Shown here piece after piece: positions 45,329 through 56,889 of a stretch of DNA of 64,000 nt. Both the position numbers and the translations under genes were made by a program. How positions within the stretch are numbered: the first letter of the stretch is position 1; each line of letters opens with the position of its first letter. The notes below the pieces were generated by a model. The model was not told the origin of the DNA and ran no database searches. It saw nothing but the letters and a program-made list of their open reading frames with translations. The DNA comes from Leptodactylus fallax (lineage: Eukaryota; Chordata; Amphibia; Anura; Leptodactylidae): NCBI GenBank assembly GCA_947044405.1, contig CAMRHE010000077.1, positions 1,736,001-1,800,000 on the forward strand. The letters are read 5' to 3'.

Positions 45329-46315
45329 GTATTAAAGAGACACAGCCGTGTTTGAAGAGTTAGTTTTCAGGCAATGCTCCATGGGAAAAAAATCTCTTCC
45401 AACCAACAATACCAAAACTGATGAAGGGACAAAGTCAGAAACAGTGCTGTCTATAGATAGGTGTCTCTTGTTTGGCTGATATGAGCTAACTTGCATGATG
45501 ATTTGCATAGTATACAGCCGGGGTTGTGGCACCGGAAGCGCAGGAACGGTATAATAATTCTATGTAATTGTTAGGGTTGAAGTATAAATAAGAAGATGTT
45601 ATCTTTTTTTATACTTTCTTGTAACTCTTATGTATTCACTTTTGTGTATTAATAATATATTTTTGTTAATAAGGTGATTTATCCTATGCTGATGCATTGT
45701 ACATATTGGGCGATATGTGTTTAATATTATATACTTACTATCTGAACATGCGCATCATAAGGAGCTTATTATTACTTGTATTTATGGATTGGACAACTTC
45801 TCTTACTAGCCTTGGACAGGATTTGAACATGCCATACATAGAATTGTACGGTTGTCATGGGTTACCACAACCCTTATGCACATGTTGAGGCTCTCTGCTA
45901 TGTGTCCCAGTGAGGGATCAATATTGGGGGATCTACTTTGCCTGGCCTATGCCAATTAAGAGTTGCCCATGTATCCTTCATGTCTGGACTGATTTTCTTA
46001 AGCTATTATTATTGCTCAAATAGTCTTTTTGGGACTTCGTTTCGCTCCTTTATATTGCTTTAAATATCTGTGGTTGTGCTGGAATCAGCATACCTGGGCA
46101 TTCCCTTATCCAAGATGGCGTGGGAGTTTCTTTGCACATGTGCAGTAGCATACTATGGGAATAGGGCCCATAGTTGCAATGGAACTCTCTATAATCACAT
46201 GTGCAGTAGGGAAGTATAGATGCTGTTTAGGGTGTTCTTTCAACTGACTTTGGGGAGTATAGGAGTAAGTAATGATACCTGATATACTCCGCATGTGATA
46301 ATTGTTTAATTATAG
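45329..46315. repeat. Unclassified repeat segment
   Basis: AACTGATGAAGGGACAAAG and later T-rich stretches recall 18741-19440, but no boundaries or coding capacity are visible. Confidence 0.3.
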
Positions 46316-46839
46316 GATATATGCAGGGCCGGCGGGGGGGGGGGGGCAAACTGGGCAATTGCCCAGGGCCCCGTCCCCAAAGGGGCCCCCGGGATCCGGA
46401 ACCTGATGACTCCGGATCCCGGAGTCAGGCCCGGCCAAAGCAATAACAGAAAGGGACCGCAGGGCCCCTTTCCGAGGTGAGTAAAAATAACAAACATTTT
46501 TACTCACCTGTCCTTGGCGTCCGATGTCATCTTCTGGCGTTCCGGACATCACTGCTGAGGCGCTGAGGCCTGGCCTCAGCGGTCACGTGGGGCGTGCCTC
46601 ACGTAATCGCTGAGGCCCAATCACAGGCCTCAGAGGTGATGTCCACAACGCGTGACGTCAGCCTCAGAGAAGAAGAAGCCAGCACCGGCGGGGATAACGG
46701 AGCAGCGCGAGGAGTTCCAGGAGAGGTAAGACAAGGTGAGTATAACTGTTTGTTATTTTACCTTACTTACCCCGGGCCTTCGATTATTATACTCTGGGGT
46801 CTGAAGAGACCCCAGAATATAATATAATAATAGCACTGT

Positions 46840-48415
46840 AGGGCCCCTGTGGAGCATTATACTGGGGGGCCCCCTCTGGATAGCATATTATACTGGGGGG
46901 CCCCCCTCTGGATAGCATATTATACTGTGTGGGGCCACTGTGGAGCATTATACTGGGGAAGGGGCCCCTCTGGATAACGTGTAATATTCTGTGAGGCCTC
47001 TGTGGAAAATTATAATGTGGGGGGGGCTCTGGAGATAATGTTATATTATGTGGGGCCACTTTAGAGCATTATGCTCTCCAGAGGGGCCCCCCAGTATAAT
47101 GCTACAAAGTGGCCCCACAGAATATAACATACGCTCCAGAGCCCCCCCACTTTATAATACTCCATAGAGGCCCCGCAGAATATAACATGTTCTCCAGAGG
47201 GCCCCCTCCCCAGTATAATGCTCCACAGTGGCCCCACACAGTATAATATGCTCTCCAGAGCCCCCCCCAGTATAATGCTCCACTGTGATCCCACACAGTA
47301 TAATATGCTCTCCAGAGGGGCCCCCCAGTATATTATACTGGAGCATTATACTGGGGGGGGGGGCTCTGGAGAGCATGTTATACTGTTTTTGGCCACTGTG
47401 GAGCATTATACTGGGGGGGCTCTGGAGAGCATATTATACTGTTTTGGGCCACTGTGGAGTATTATACTGGGGAAACCTCTCTGGGCAGTATATTATACTG
47501 TGTGGAGGCCATTCTGGAGCATGTTATGCTGAGTGGGGTCACTATGGAGCATTATTCTGGGGGGGGCATCAGCAGAGCATATTATATTGCGTGGCGCCAC
47601 TGTGGGGCATTATTTGGGGGGGACTAATGAGCATTATACTAGGGGGCCCTCTGGGGAGCATATTATACTGTGTGGGGCCTACTGTGGAACATTATACTGG
47701 GGGGACACTCTGGGGAGCATAATATATTGCGTGGGGCCACTGTGGAGCAAAATACTGGAGGGGGCACTGTGGAGCATTATACTAGCGGGGGCCCTCTGGG
47801 GAGCATATTATACTATGGGCCACTGTGGAGCTTTATACTGGGGGAATGGACAGTGTGGGGAGCCTGTTATACTGTGTGGGGCCACTGTGGAGTGTATTAT
47901 ATTGTGTGGGGCTTTTCGGGAGCATATTATACTCTGTGGGGCCATTGTAGAGCATTATACTGGGGGGGACTGTGGGGAACATATTATACTGTGGGGGACC
48001 ACTGTGGAGCATTATACTGGGGGAACCCCTCTGGGAAGTATATTATACTGTGTGGAGGTCATTATGGAGCATGTTATACTGTGTTAGGCCACTGTGGAGC
48101 ATTATACTGGGGGGGCATTGTGGGGTGCATATTATACTGTATGGAGCATATTATATTGTGTGGGGCTGCTGGGGAGCATATTGTACTGTCTGGGGCCACT
48201 AAGGGGTAGTATACTGTGTGGGCCACTGTGGAGTATTATACTGTGTGGAGCCTTACATACCATGTGGGACCACAATGGGGGGCTCAGGGGAGCATTTTAT
48301 ACTGTGTGGGGTCACTGTGGAGCATTATATACCATTTGGGGAAACTGGAGGGCTCAGGAGAGCATTTTATACTGTGGAGCATTATATACCATGTAGAGCA
48401 TTATACTGTGGGGGG
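46840..48415. repeat. Minisatellite with an inverted segment
   Basis: Units of about 30-35 bp, and two-unit forms of about 60-65, consist of GGCCACTGTGGAGCAT and ATTATACTG with variable G-runs. From 46840 to about 47066 and from about 47336 onward they run in one direction; between these points they run in the opposite direction (CCCCCCCAGTATAATGCTCC). Stop codons are rare, so all frames give repetitive open stretches (peptides like EHIILCGATVEHYTGG), which are not genes. Confidence 0.85.
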
Positions 48416-48419
48416 GGGG

Positions 48420-48744
48420 GGCTCACAATTCCTGCTGGCAGCCCTGTGTGCTATGTCTGCATCACAGCTCCCTCACTATAATCTTGCACATATGTGCAGT
48501 GCCCATGGCCATGTCATTCCCCATACAGTACTGTGCATGAACTGGCCATGGAGTTATTGGGGCCTGCACAGTACTATAGGGGCTAACTATACGGGGAACA
48601 TACTCAGTAACACCAGATAGTCAGCACATATGTAAGACTTCAGTGAAGGAGCCGTGGTGTAGGCTATTAGCAGGAAGCTGTTGGGTGGCCCCAGAACAAA
48701 CTCCTCTGGTGGGCCTAAGGCCCTTCAGTCCGACACTGTATAAC
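48420..48744. other. Spacer between the two arrays in the hAT-like element
   Basis: It contains CTGTGTGCTATGTCTGC, GCCCATGGCCATGTCATTCC and, at the end, GGGCCTAAGGCCCTTCAG. It has no gene. Confidence 0.5.
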
Positions 48745-49115
48745 GGAGAACTATTATATATAAGGATGGGTTACTATATATAATTGGGAAACTTAAGTAT
48801 GAGGGGGCTATTATTTATAAGAGGGGAACTATTTATAAGGGGGGTATAATTGTTAAGTGGCCCTATGTATAAAGGGGCTATTAGTGATAATGGGGACTAT
48901 TATTTATAAGGGTAACTATTATTTATGAGGGGGCTATTATTTATAAGGGAGCAGTATTATTTTTACGGGGTGACTGTTACTGATAAGGGGGGATATTACT
49001 GATACAGGGCACTATTTATCATTTATAAGGGCGCTATTACTGATAAAGGTGTAATATTATTTATAAGCAGGGACTATTATTTATAAGGAGGCGCTATAAT
49101 AACTGATGACTGGGT
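48745..49115. repeat. Second array, about 20-30-bp AT-rich units
   Basis: Units of the form GGGGGCTATTATTTATAAG and GGGGACTATTATTTATAAG are repeated about fourteen times with length variation. The array lies in the right quarter of the hAT-like element. Confidence 0.8.
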
Positions 49116-49326
49116 GCAAAAATCTATTATGTGGTACAAAGGTGCTCATTTGAATTGTATGTGGTAAAATGGGGCTTGTTATTACTTTTTTGTTGGCAGA
49201 AAGGAGGCGTTATTATAGGGGTTGTCACTGGAAGACGATGGTGTTGTTTGCATATCAGCATTTGGGGCCCCGCTTTTAATTTTTGCCCAGGGCCCCACTT
49301 TGTCTAAAACCGGCCCTGGATATATG

Positions 49327-51423
49327 GTGTTTTACACTTGTAAGTATTATTATTGGACTGTTTTGGATCTTTTGCCTGAATGTATTTCACTATTCATATG
49401 ACTAACTGGTATTTTTACACATTGGCATATTAAGAAAAATATTTTTTGAGACGCTTTTTGACTTATTCACCTATTTATTGTAACACTTGTGTTATATGTA
49501 TAAGTATCTGATGTAGTTACACTTGACTTTGCAGGAGAAAGGCTCCTGCGCTCGGAGCTGAAAGGTTGTACATGGAGTAAATACCACTAAATGTGCTTTT
49601 TTTCACATTTTTGGAGTGCTGCCTTTTTCTTGTATTATACTTGGTGGATCTTTTATGTCAGAGATTTATGGTTTAGCACCCACACATGGATGAGCATATA
49701 AAATCACATGACTCTAAAAGCATTAGGTTACCAAAAAATCCAAGATATATGTGACATGGGTGAAACCTTTCATTTTCTTAAAGGATTGTCATATTTGTGT
49801 TTCTTATCTCACTATAACTTTCTTCTGCAAACTATCTTTGCAGATGAGACCTAATTTACGTGTGCTCACTAGCTCCAGCAGTGAGTATTATGGGTGGTAG
49901 AGGCCTGTCCGGGGAGATATTAATGGTTTTGTTGCTCTTGGAATACTTCCATGTCTTTCCATATCCGTATAAATTGACCTAGATATTTCTTATTTCTCAC
50001 TGATGAACTTTAAATATTCTTTACGAGTTGCAAGTTGTGTTGTTTTATGGTGATTTAGAGTTAGAAATAGCTGCCCTGTGACCATAAAGCCATTCTACAG
50101 ACAATATGTATCAACTTGGATTGTATATTAAGGCTATGACAGGGCCATTTGGTGATCTGGGAAGGGTTTTTTTTGCATGATTGATACAAATAAAGTAATC
50201 TTTGTTATGTTCCATCCTAGGTCACATATCATTCTGTTCTTCAGTTCCTATTGCACAGACAGCACATACACATTAAAGTAGGGTTGGCCAAACTTGATGA
50301 TTTTGGCAGGTCTGACTAACCATCTAATGTGTAATGAATGTAGAGCCAATGTTCATTCAGCTGATAAGAAGCAACAAACAAAAGTATATCAGCTCACCAA
50401 AGAAGAATCTTGATAAGTTACAATAATTATGGTGGATGCCTGGAAGCATGAATCATTGGGCCAGACCAGGAAGACACACAATACCCCAAAAAAATATTAA
50501 AAAAATAAGTTCCAGCATCCAAAAAGGCAGAAGAATAAGATAAAATCCAATCATTCATTTACTTCATGTTAAAGACAGTCACAGCTAACAGCTTCAGCCT
50601 TTTTAGAGAAAAATAGCATTGATGCTTATGGAAATGTATAGAATGTCATGTTCTGTCCCATTCCCTGGTTGAACTTGATGGACATATGTCTTTTTTTCAA
50701 CAATACGATGTAACTGTGTACACAACCCATATAGAGTCAGAATGTTCTGATGCTTTTCGGACCACACAAACTCATTGTATAAGAACATCATGATATACTC
50801 ATGTCAATATACTGGAAAAGATAATCCAAGCACCTCCCACCAGTGTCACCTTGGGGTGCCTAATATCAAGGGTACGTATCCAATATGATTCTCGGGAGAA
50901 GAAAGTCCATCACCAATCCCTAACCCTTTTGGGATTATTAACCATTTTAATAGTGCATAGAAATATAGAATTTTATTTTAGATGTTTTTATTTTTAAGTT
51001 TGTTTTTTTTTACATCATTCAGTAGATGTCAGAGTGATAACAATTGGGCATGTTGAATTTTAACATGCCAAATCCGTATTTCTCAAGGGAAGGTAAGCCA
51101 CTGCTCAAACACAATACATCCTGATTATTCTCCATTGTGTTTCTGTACACATTCTACATAGTGTCACACTGGTTTAAAGTCTCTGTATACCTCTCTGAAT
51201 GGGACATATGTTCAATTTGCTCCAGTGGCACCAAAGTCATCAGCATGTTGGCTAATAAGGTGTGAGTATCAGCAGGTCTATATTTATCTCCTGATCCTGA
51301 GGCCAGATGCATGTGTGAATGTGACAGCTTGAATCTCTGCTTATACAACTGTTAAGGAAGCCGGTGCAAGCTACATGACTGTAGTAATTTTGTGTAATTT
51401 GTACATTTCACATTGAACTTCTA
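49327..51423. other. No recognised gene or definite repeat
   Basis: AT-rich sequence with short poly(T) and poly(A) tracts and ordinary small open frames on both strands. GCTCCTGCGCTCGGAGCTG at 49543 lies in text resembling the repeat at 18741 and 45329. Nothing further is supported. Confidence 0.4.
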
Positions 51424-51793
51424 TTAAAGCGGCTTTCCCACTAACACATATTAATTGTATATTGTTTTAATATGCCACAATTGTCTGATTGGTAGGGGAA
51501 CAATGACTGAGAACCCATGCCAATGGATCCTTCTTCCCATTCCTGGACAGGTGGCCTTACATACACACCTATTACATTCATTAATGCCTCTAGGAAATAC
51601 AAAAACAAACAAGTGAACACTCTTATCTATTTCCACATGTCTCATAGACTGTGATGGAGGACAAATGAATATGTGCAGACATTCCTTCTTAAGACGAACC
51701 AAAGATCTAAGGATCAACTAGGGTTTTCTACTGATCGTACCAAATTCCAAATTGATATACTAAACAATGGTTTGCATGGGAAAACCCATTTAA
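51424..51793. repeat. TTAA-flanked T2-like MITE
   Basis: The left end is TTAAAGCGGCTTTCCCACTA and the right end, on the minus strand, TTAAATGGGTTTTCCCATGC. The inner text GATTGGTAGGGGAACAATGA is typical of the 15946/37784 family. Confidence 0.6.
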
Positions 51794-51794
51794 T

Positions 51795-51797
<3 letters not shown>

Positions 51798-51835
<38 letters not shown>
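51798..51835. repeat. TA microsatellite, about 19 repeats
   Basis: An uninterrupted alternating AT/TA run that starts four bases after the end of the MITE, which suggests it grew from the AATAAAATA flank. Confidence 0.9.
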
Positions 51836-51838
<3 letters not shown>

Positions 51839-53339
51839 CAGTATTTAGAATTAGAATCCATTTGACTGTATAGTTTATAATGTAAGTCAGTAAATATTAC
51901 ACTAGTGTTCGAAGGGAATTGTCAGCTGTTTGGAGTAAATATCAGGTACTTCTGAGTACAAAAGAAGGTGGAAAAGCAATTAGACCTAAAGACAAGGATG
52001 CAGAACTAATGGCCTGAAGGGTGGCTGACAGGCCATTGTTAGAGGTAACAACACCTAAACATTATGCCTACCAAACAAAGTGGTTTGTTTAATCACCTGT
52101 TAATTACGTAAATCACAAATTCCTGCTACTTTGAGCTGACCACAGATATGGGATACTAGTTAAACTGACCATACACATGAGAAAGTGTTCAGCTGGCAGC
52201 TATCCCGCCCTACTACTCTTTGCACATGCACACTTGGTGGACAAATGCATGTGTACTGAATAGGACAAGGGACAAAACTGCTGCCAGACATGTCTTAAAG
52301 CAGCATCTCTTACCATGAACAAAAATATTGGCCCGATACTCATCTCCTTCGAGAGTAAGGATGACTCCATACACAATAATGGTCAACCAAACACATGAAA
52401 AACGGCAGGTTCAGCTGACATACATCTAATATGCATGGGCTGCTTTAGCTGAGACACACAATTCTGTTTTACCTGATTGTCGGCCATTAACTGAACATGT
52501 TTTTAAGACCCCCTTAAACAAGACAACGAATGGCTGAATGAGCGTTCATAAGGACACTGGATCCCAAACATTGCCCTGTGTATAGGTCAGCTGACGAGTG
52601 AACAAATGCTCATTTGTTGTCTGATCTTTTATACGGCATGTTAATGAACAGACACAACAATGATCCTTCATTGCGTGTATTACTATGTTTACAGTCATTC
52701 CAATGAGCACTGAATGACTTGGTATTTAAGCCAATCTGCGCTCCTTCTGGGACGATTAATGACCCTTTGTAAATTTCAGTTTGGAAAACTGACCACAAGT
52801 GTGAAATCTGATATCATCCACTATTCTATTGACTTTAATGCAACAGCACCGGAACTAAAATTTTCTAATGGAAAACACTGAGGCTGATAAGAAAATCAGA
52901 CTGTTGGATTACAAACAATCCCATTGGAATCAATGGGTCATTAATGTACCGGAAAATCAATGAAAATCCTGCCAAACATAACTTGACTTTTGAGCCTTTC
53001 TTGTAAGATTCTGTTCCCATCCCGTCAGAGCTATAAGTCAGAGGTACAGTATAAGATACTGATATGTTTGGAGCTTGCACAGGGGGCTTTCCCAATGCAA
53101 ATCTGATCACAAGACTCAATGTGAACAAAGTTTTACCTATTTTATCCTATAATTAGAAAGTTGAGGGCCCCTTACATTCAGAGGCTTTGATTTTCTTGAC
53201 ACTGCAGGTGATATTATGCCAAATTATTACAGAATAAAAAATATTGTTGGATTAAAATGAAAGCATTGGATTTCTATTCTTCTTCATTTCATTGGTATCA
53301 GTAACTATAGAAGTGTAAATATTGCCCCTAAAACCAATA
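51836..53339. other. No recognised gene or repeat
   Basis: Mixed, moderately AT-rich sequence with no clear inverted-repeat ends or coding signal. AACTTTATTC-type and CATACACATGAGAAAGTG phrases (52167, 52370) hint at old repeats. Confidence 0.35.
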
Positions 53340-53530
53340 AATTACCATGTATTAGTAAATCTGACGTAATGGCAGTATCCCAAGTTGGGTATTTAAATCC
53401 CAAGTAGGGCTTACAATGTAAATTCCTTTTCAATATGTTATTGGAGTGTGGAAGGAAACCCATGCAAAGACATTACACAGATATTGACAGGAAGGGTCAT
53501 TTTGTGGGGATCTTCAATCAACAACCAAGT
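53340..53530 (-). repeat. Old antisense SINE-like fragment
   Basis: GGAGTGTGGAAGGAAACCCA and TTTAAATCCCAAGTAGGGC recall the inverted V-SINE text at 54123. Strongly diverged. Confidence 0.3.
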
Positions 53531-54122
53531 GACAGTTTTATCATTAGTCGCTGAGACTCTAATTTAAAAGTGACAATCAATATGGCCGTACTTCCTGTTG
53601 ACACTTTTGAACAAAAAAAGGCGTCCACAATTGAATAGTATATTTCTTTAATTGATGAAACATTATAACCAAACTTTGGCTGCTACTTTAAGTTCTGACT
53701 AAAATCTTTGTGAAGAACATTAAGCCACCATGACTTACCATTTCTGTTCTAAGGTTTCTAATGTCACATGTAAAGTGTCTGGTTTTGAGAGAACTAAACA
53801 AAATTATACATTTCCCTTTTAGAAAACTTTTTCTTGCAATTTCAATTTGGGTCTTGACCCTCTGCTGTTCCCCAGTCTTCAGTGCATATGTTTATTTAGT
53901 AGTTTATTCTCTGGGTAACATTGGTGGACCTAAACCAGAAAAAAATATTGAATTGAGTTATTGCCAAATCTATGGAAGTCACATAGTCATTTTAGATATT
54001 CTTCAGACATCTGTCCTTCAAGGATGATTGCTGTGCTCTCCATGGACAGCAGGATAATACATTTTTCACGTTATTTTTTGGTTAAAATTGACCAAAATAT
54101 TACTTTTATTATTTCTCTTACG

Positions 54123-54315
54123 TGAATAGCGCCATCATATTTCAAAGCACTTTACCGACACTGTCAGTCATTGTCCCATGTAGGGTTCACAATCTTAATT
54201 ACCTATCAGTATATCTTTGGAGTATGGAAGGAAACCCAGGCAAACAACATAAAAACGTCTTGCAGATGTTGTCCTAGTTGGACTCAATCCGCTGCAAAGC
54301 AATAGAACTAACCAC
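54123..54315 (-). repeat. Antisense diverged V-SINE
   Basis: AATAGCGCCATCATATTTC and AAAGCACTTTACCGACACTG are the inverse of the tail and GTGACTGTCAATGTCTGTAA region of the SINE at 43195. They are followed by CAATCTTAATTACCTATCAG, GGAAGGAAACCCAGGC, and the decayed boxes AACCACTGAG. The order is that of a complete reversed V-SINE. Confidence 0.6.
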
Positions 54316-54382
54316 TGAGAAACCGCGTTGCAAGTAGAGCATTTGTCCATTTTCTGGCAAGCCGCTCCAGCAGCCTACCTTT

Positions 54383-54760
54383 AGGCCGAGGCCCCACGTT
54401 GCGGAAAAGCAGTTTTTTTTGTTGCAGATTTTGCTGCCTTTTTTTGAGCCAAAGCCAGGAGTGGATTGAGAAGGTAGAAGGCCGTGAATGAACGGCATGG
54501 GCGTCCGCCCATGCTTCCGCGGACCCTTTCATTCAATGCATAGGAGCTGTAGACACGCAGCCGCAAAATCAGACTGGAATAGGACCTTTTCCATATTTTG
54601 CGGCCCGGACTGTCAGCCCGCACATGGGACCGTGTAATTCACGGTCATGTATATGGGTCCATAGAAATGAATGGGTCAGTGTGCTATCCGGGAAAAACCC
54701 AAATAGTACACTGACCGGACATACAGTCGTCTGCAAGGGGCTTTACGCTCAGGACCTGAG
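54383..54760. repeat. TGCGG-family and GTGCATGGG-family relics
   Basis: GGCCGAGGCCCCACGTTGCGG at its left is an end of the family at 157 and 36923; AACGGCATGGGCGTCCGCCC begins a GC-rich part with a perfect small palindrome GGGCGTCCGCCC; CACATGGGACCGTGTAATTCA then ACGGTCATGTATATGGGTCC form another hairpin. No coding signal. Confidence 0.45.
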
Positions 54761-55604
54761 CAATGGTTGTTATGGCCTGCCCAGGATTCTCAATAAAGTG
54801 ACTCACCATAGTACATGCCTGTGTGCGAAGTGGGAAATTACTTGAAATTTAAGTATTTCTAAAAAATGTAATCCCTTGTACATTATTAGACTAGAACTAG
54901 AATGCCGAGACAAGGATAAACAATGGTATTATGAGAGGTGTAGGTAGACAGGTTCGGGGACTTAGCGGAGTGTCGCATGGCATTCTAATTATTACTTTGG
55001 GTAATTCTTCACAGGGACGGCTTCTGTGGTTGATCACTAGGACATTTTCCTCACAAGTTTCTGATTATTAGCGGCTTAAGTACCAGTTCTCCCTAAAGGA
55101 TGATTTCTTAGGATTTTATGGAGCATTACCTTGGGGCCTTTACTCACAGTTAACATAAGATAGAAAGCCTAGTGTATTTTTGCATAGCTGATTTGCACAT
55201 GGTTGATGTGCCTCCATTCACCTCTGCTTGTATAATCTAGACAGTTATACTAATGTGTTATTACAGCATTTAAGGGCTTGGCTTTGGCCTCATGAGTTTT
55301 TTTCATGCTTATAAAAACAAATTCAATCCTGGGATTTCTTGCTTCAGAATTTACTTTCAAAGGCAAAGGTAAGGCTGATGGATTCCTTCGCTTCACAGAC
55401 ATTAGAAATTTCCAGTTGACGCACAGTAACAACCATATCCTCTTTAAAAAGGAACCCTAAAATGATGTTTAACTAAAAATAATAAAACTGCTCTCCACAA
55501 TTTACATTGCCATAATGACTGTAATATTTTCCAGTAATCAAAAATTAATCTAGAAGACATTGACATCAAACCTCAGCTGCCCTTTTTGTTTATTTTATTT
55601 TGCT
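54761..55604. other. No recognised gene or repeat
   Basis: Mixed sequence without clear terminal repeats or coding frames. Confidence 0.4.
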
Positions 55605-55890
55605 TATGCTGTAGGCCGCCAGCAAATTCTGTAGCGCTGTACAGAATTTTTTACCACTAACATCAGTCCCTTACCCAATTTGGCTCCCAATCTAACTTCA
55701 CTATCTTATTTACATAATAGGAACAATTTCATAGGAAGTCAACTAGACTAATATGGAGACCAGAATACTGGTAGAAAACCCACACAAACACTGGGTGAAC
55801 ATAGAAACTCTATGCAGATGTTTTCCATGCTCAGATTGTAACCTAGGACCCTTATGTTGCAAGGCAACAATTCTAACCACAGATCAATTG
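55605..55890 (-). repeat. Antisense diverged SINE-like repeat
   Basis: GTAGCGCTGTACAGAATTTT at the left is the inverse of a SINE/LINE-type tail, CCACACAAACACTGGGTGAAC and CTATGCAGATGTTTTCC follow the reversed V-SINE order, and ATTCTAACCACAGATCAA is the decayed A-box end. Confidence 0.5.
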
Positions 55891-55915
55891 TATTTTAAAA
55901 AGTAAATTTCATTTT

Positions 55916-56889
55916 TTTCATTTTTTGCTATTATGTTGGGAGTGTTTGGTGAACATTTTTGTAATATACTTAATTAACCTAACGTCCTTTTTATAGAAAA
56001 CAGGCTCTATCATTCTCCCTAGCAACCCTGTAACTGAGGCTAGGTTCACATCTGCATGAGAGTCTCTGTAGGAGACTCGGCTGCAGATTCCGCCGAAAAT
56101 CGTCAGAGAGAAGAGTCCTGCATGGTGGACTTTTCTCTCTGCCAGTTTCAGTATAAAAATGGCAGAAACCCGCCGGACACCCAGTGGGCCCCTTTATAGT
56201 CTATGGGTCTGTGGGTGTCTGCGGGTAAGCGCTGTTTAGCGTATAAGCTCTCCATTGTCTGAGTCCTCCAGCGCAAGTGTGAACCTAGCCTGAGCTGTTA
56301 CCACAGAAATTCTGTACACATTTGTATTGCCAGTGTGTAAAGTTGTAGCATTTGCCAAAACGGGGATTGTCACTTCAAATGGCTGTATCTCCAGTTTTAT
56401 ACCACCTAGAAGGGTTCTGGTATCACATGATAGTTGAGATTCTCAGCTTTCATATGCTACAAAGATCACAGTAGCAGCTATAAAACAATTGGAGACATCA
56501 CTAGTTAAAACACAGTTGGGAATTTAAGCTTTCTATGCAGCAGTTCATGCTGAATCTAAAAATCACAATCTAGAGCTAGAGCCACGATCTTGGCAGCATA
56601 CGAAAGCTGAATCTCAGCCTTCATGTGATACCAGAATCACTTTTCTAGGTGGTATAAAACTGGAGATACAGCCATTTGAAATAACCAACCCCCTTTGCAA
56701 ATGCTTCAGCTCTACATATTGCATTCAGTATAGGTGTATGGGACAGACTATTTCTGGTAATGCTTAGTTATAGCATTGCTAGTTGGGTCTTTACAGTCTG
56801 TTTTATATTAAAAGGAAGTTAGATACATTAATTAAGTATACTCCAAAAATTTTCACCAAACACCCCTGATATAATAGCAAAAAACAAAC
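55916..56889. mobile_element. Foldback palindrome, about 975 bp, split by a MITE
   Basis: The left arm includes TGCTATTATGTTGGGAGTGT, ATACTTAATTAACC, ATTTGCC and CTGTATCTCCAGTTTTATAC; the right arm carries all of these inverted and in mirror order (GTATAAAACTGGAGATACAG, GCAAATGC, TTAATTAAGTATA, ACACCCCTGATATAATAGCA). Disregarding the nested MITE at 56038-56290, each arm is about 330 bases and the loop is short, near 56480. No protein is encoded. Confidence 0.8.
56038..56290. mobile_element. Harbinger-type MITE nested in the palindrome
   Basis: GGCTAGGTTCACATCTGC at the left and, on the minus strand, AGGCTAGGTTCACACTTGCG at the right are its inverted ends. The interior (GAGAGAAGAGTCCTGC, GGCAGAAACCCGCCGG) matches 21111-21299. 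It interrupts the left arm only, since the right arm is continuous at the matching place, so it arrived after the foldback formed. Confidence 0.75.

Larger units (their letters stand above)
46324..49318. mobile_element. hAT-like non-autonomous element, 3.0 kb, filled with minisatellite
   Basis: An exact 8-bp duplication, GATATATG, lies at 46316-46323 and 49319-49326, the size made by hAT transposases. Inside it the ends are CAGGGCCGGCG and, on the minus strand, CAGGGCCGGTTTTAGACAAA; GGGGCCCTGGGC follows near both ends, giving an interrupted terminal inverted repeat. The order is: left end with a G-run, GC-rich head with TACTCACCT and CAGCGGTCACGTGGGG, the minisatellite (46840-48415), a spacer, a second array (48745-49110) and the right end. 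No transposase is encoded, so it must have been moved in trans or have grown after insertion. Confidence 0.8.

Noticed and set aside
47218..48620. Long open frames (100-184 codons) in all three forward frames
   Set aside because: They follow a stop-poor minisatellite and encode only repeated peptides such as EHIILCGATVEHYTGG; the same happens at 39075-39620.
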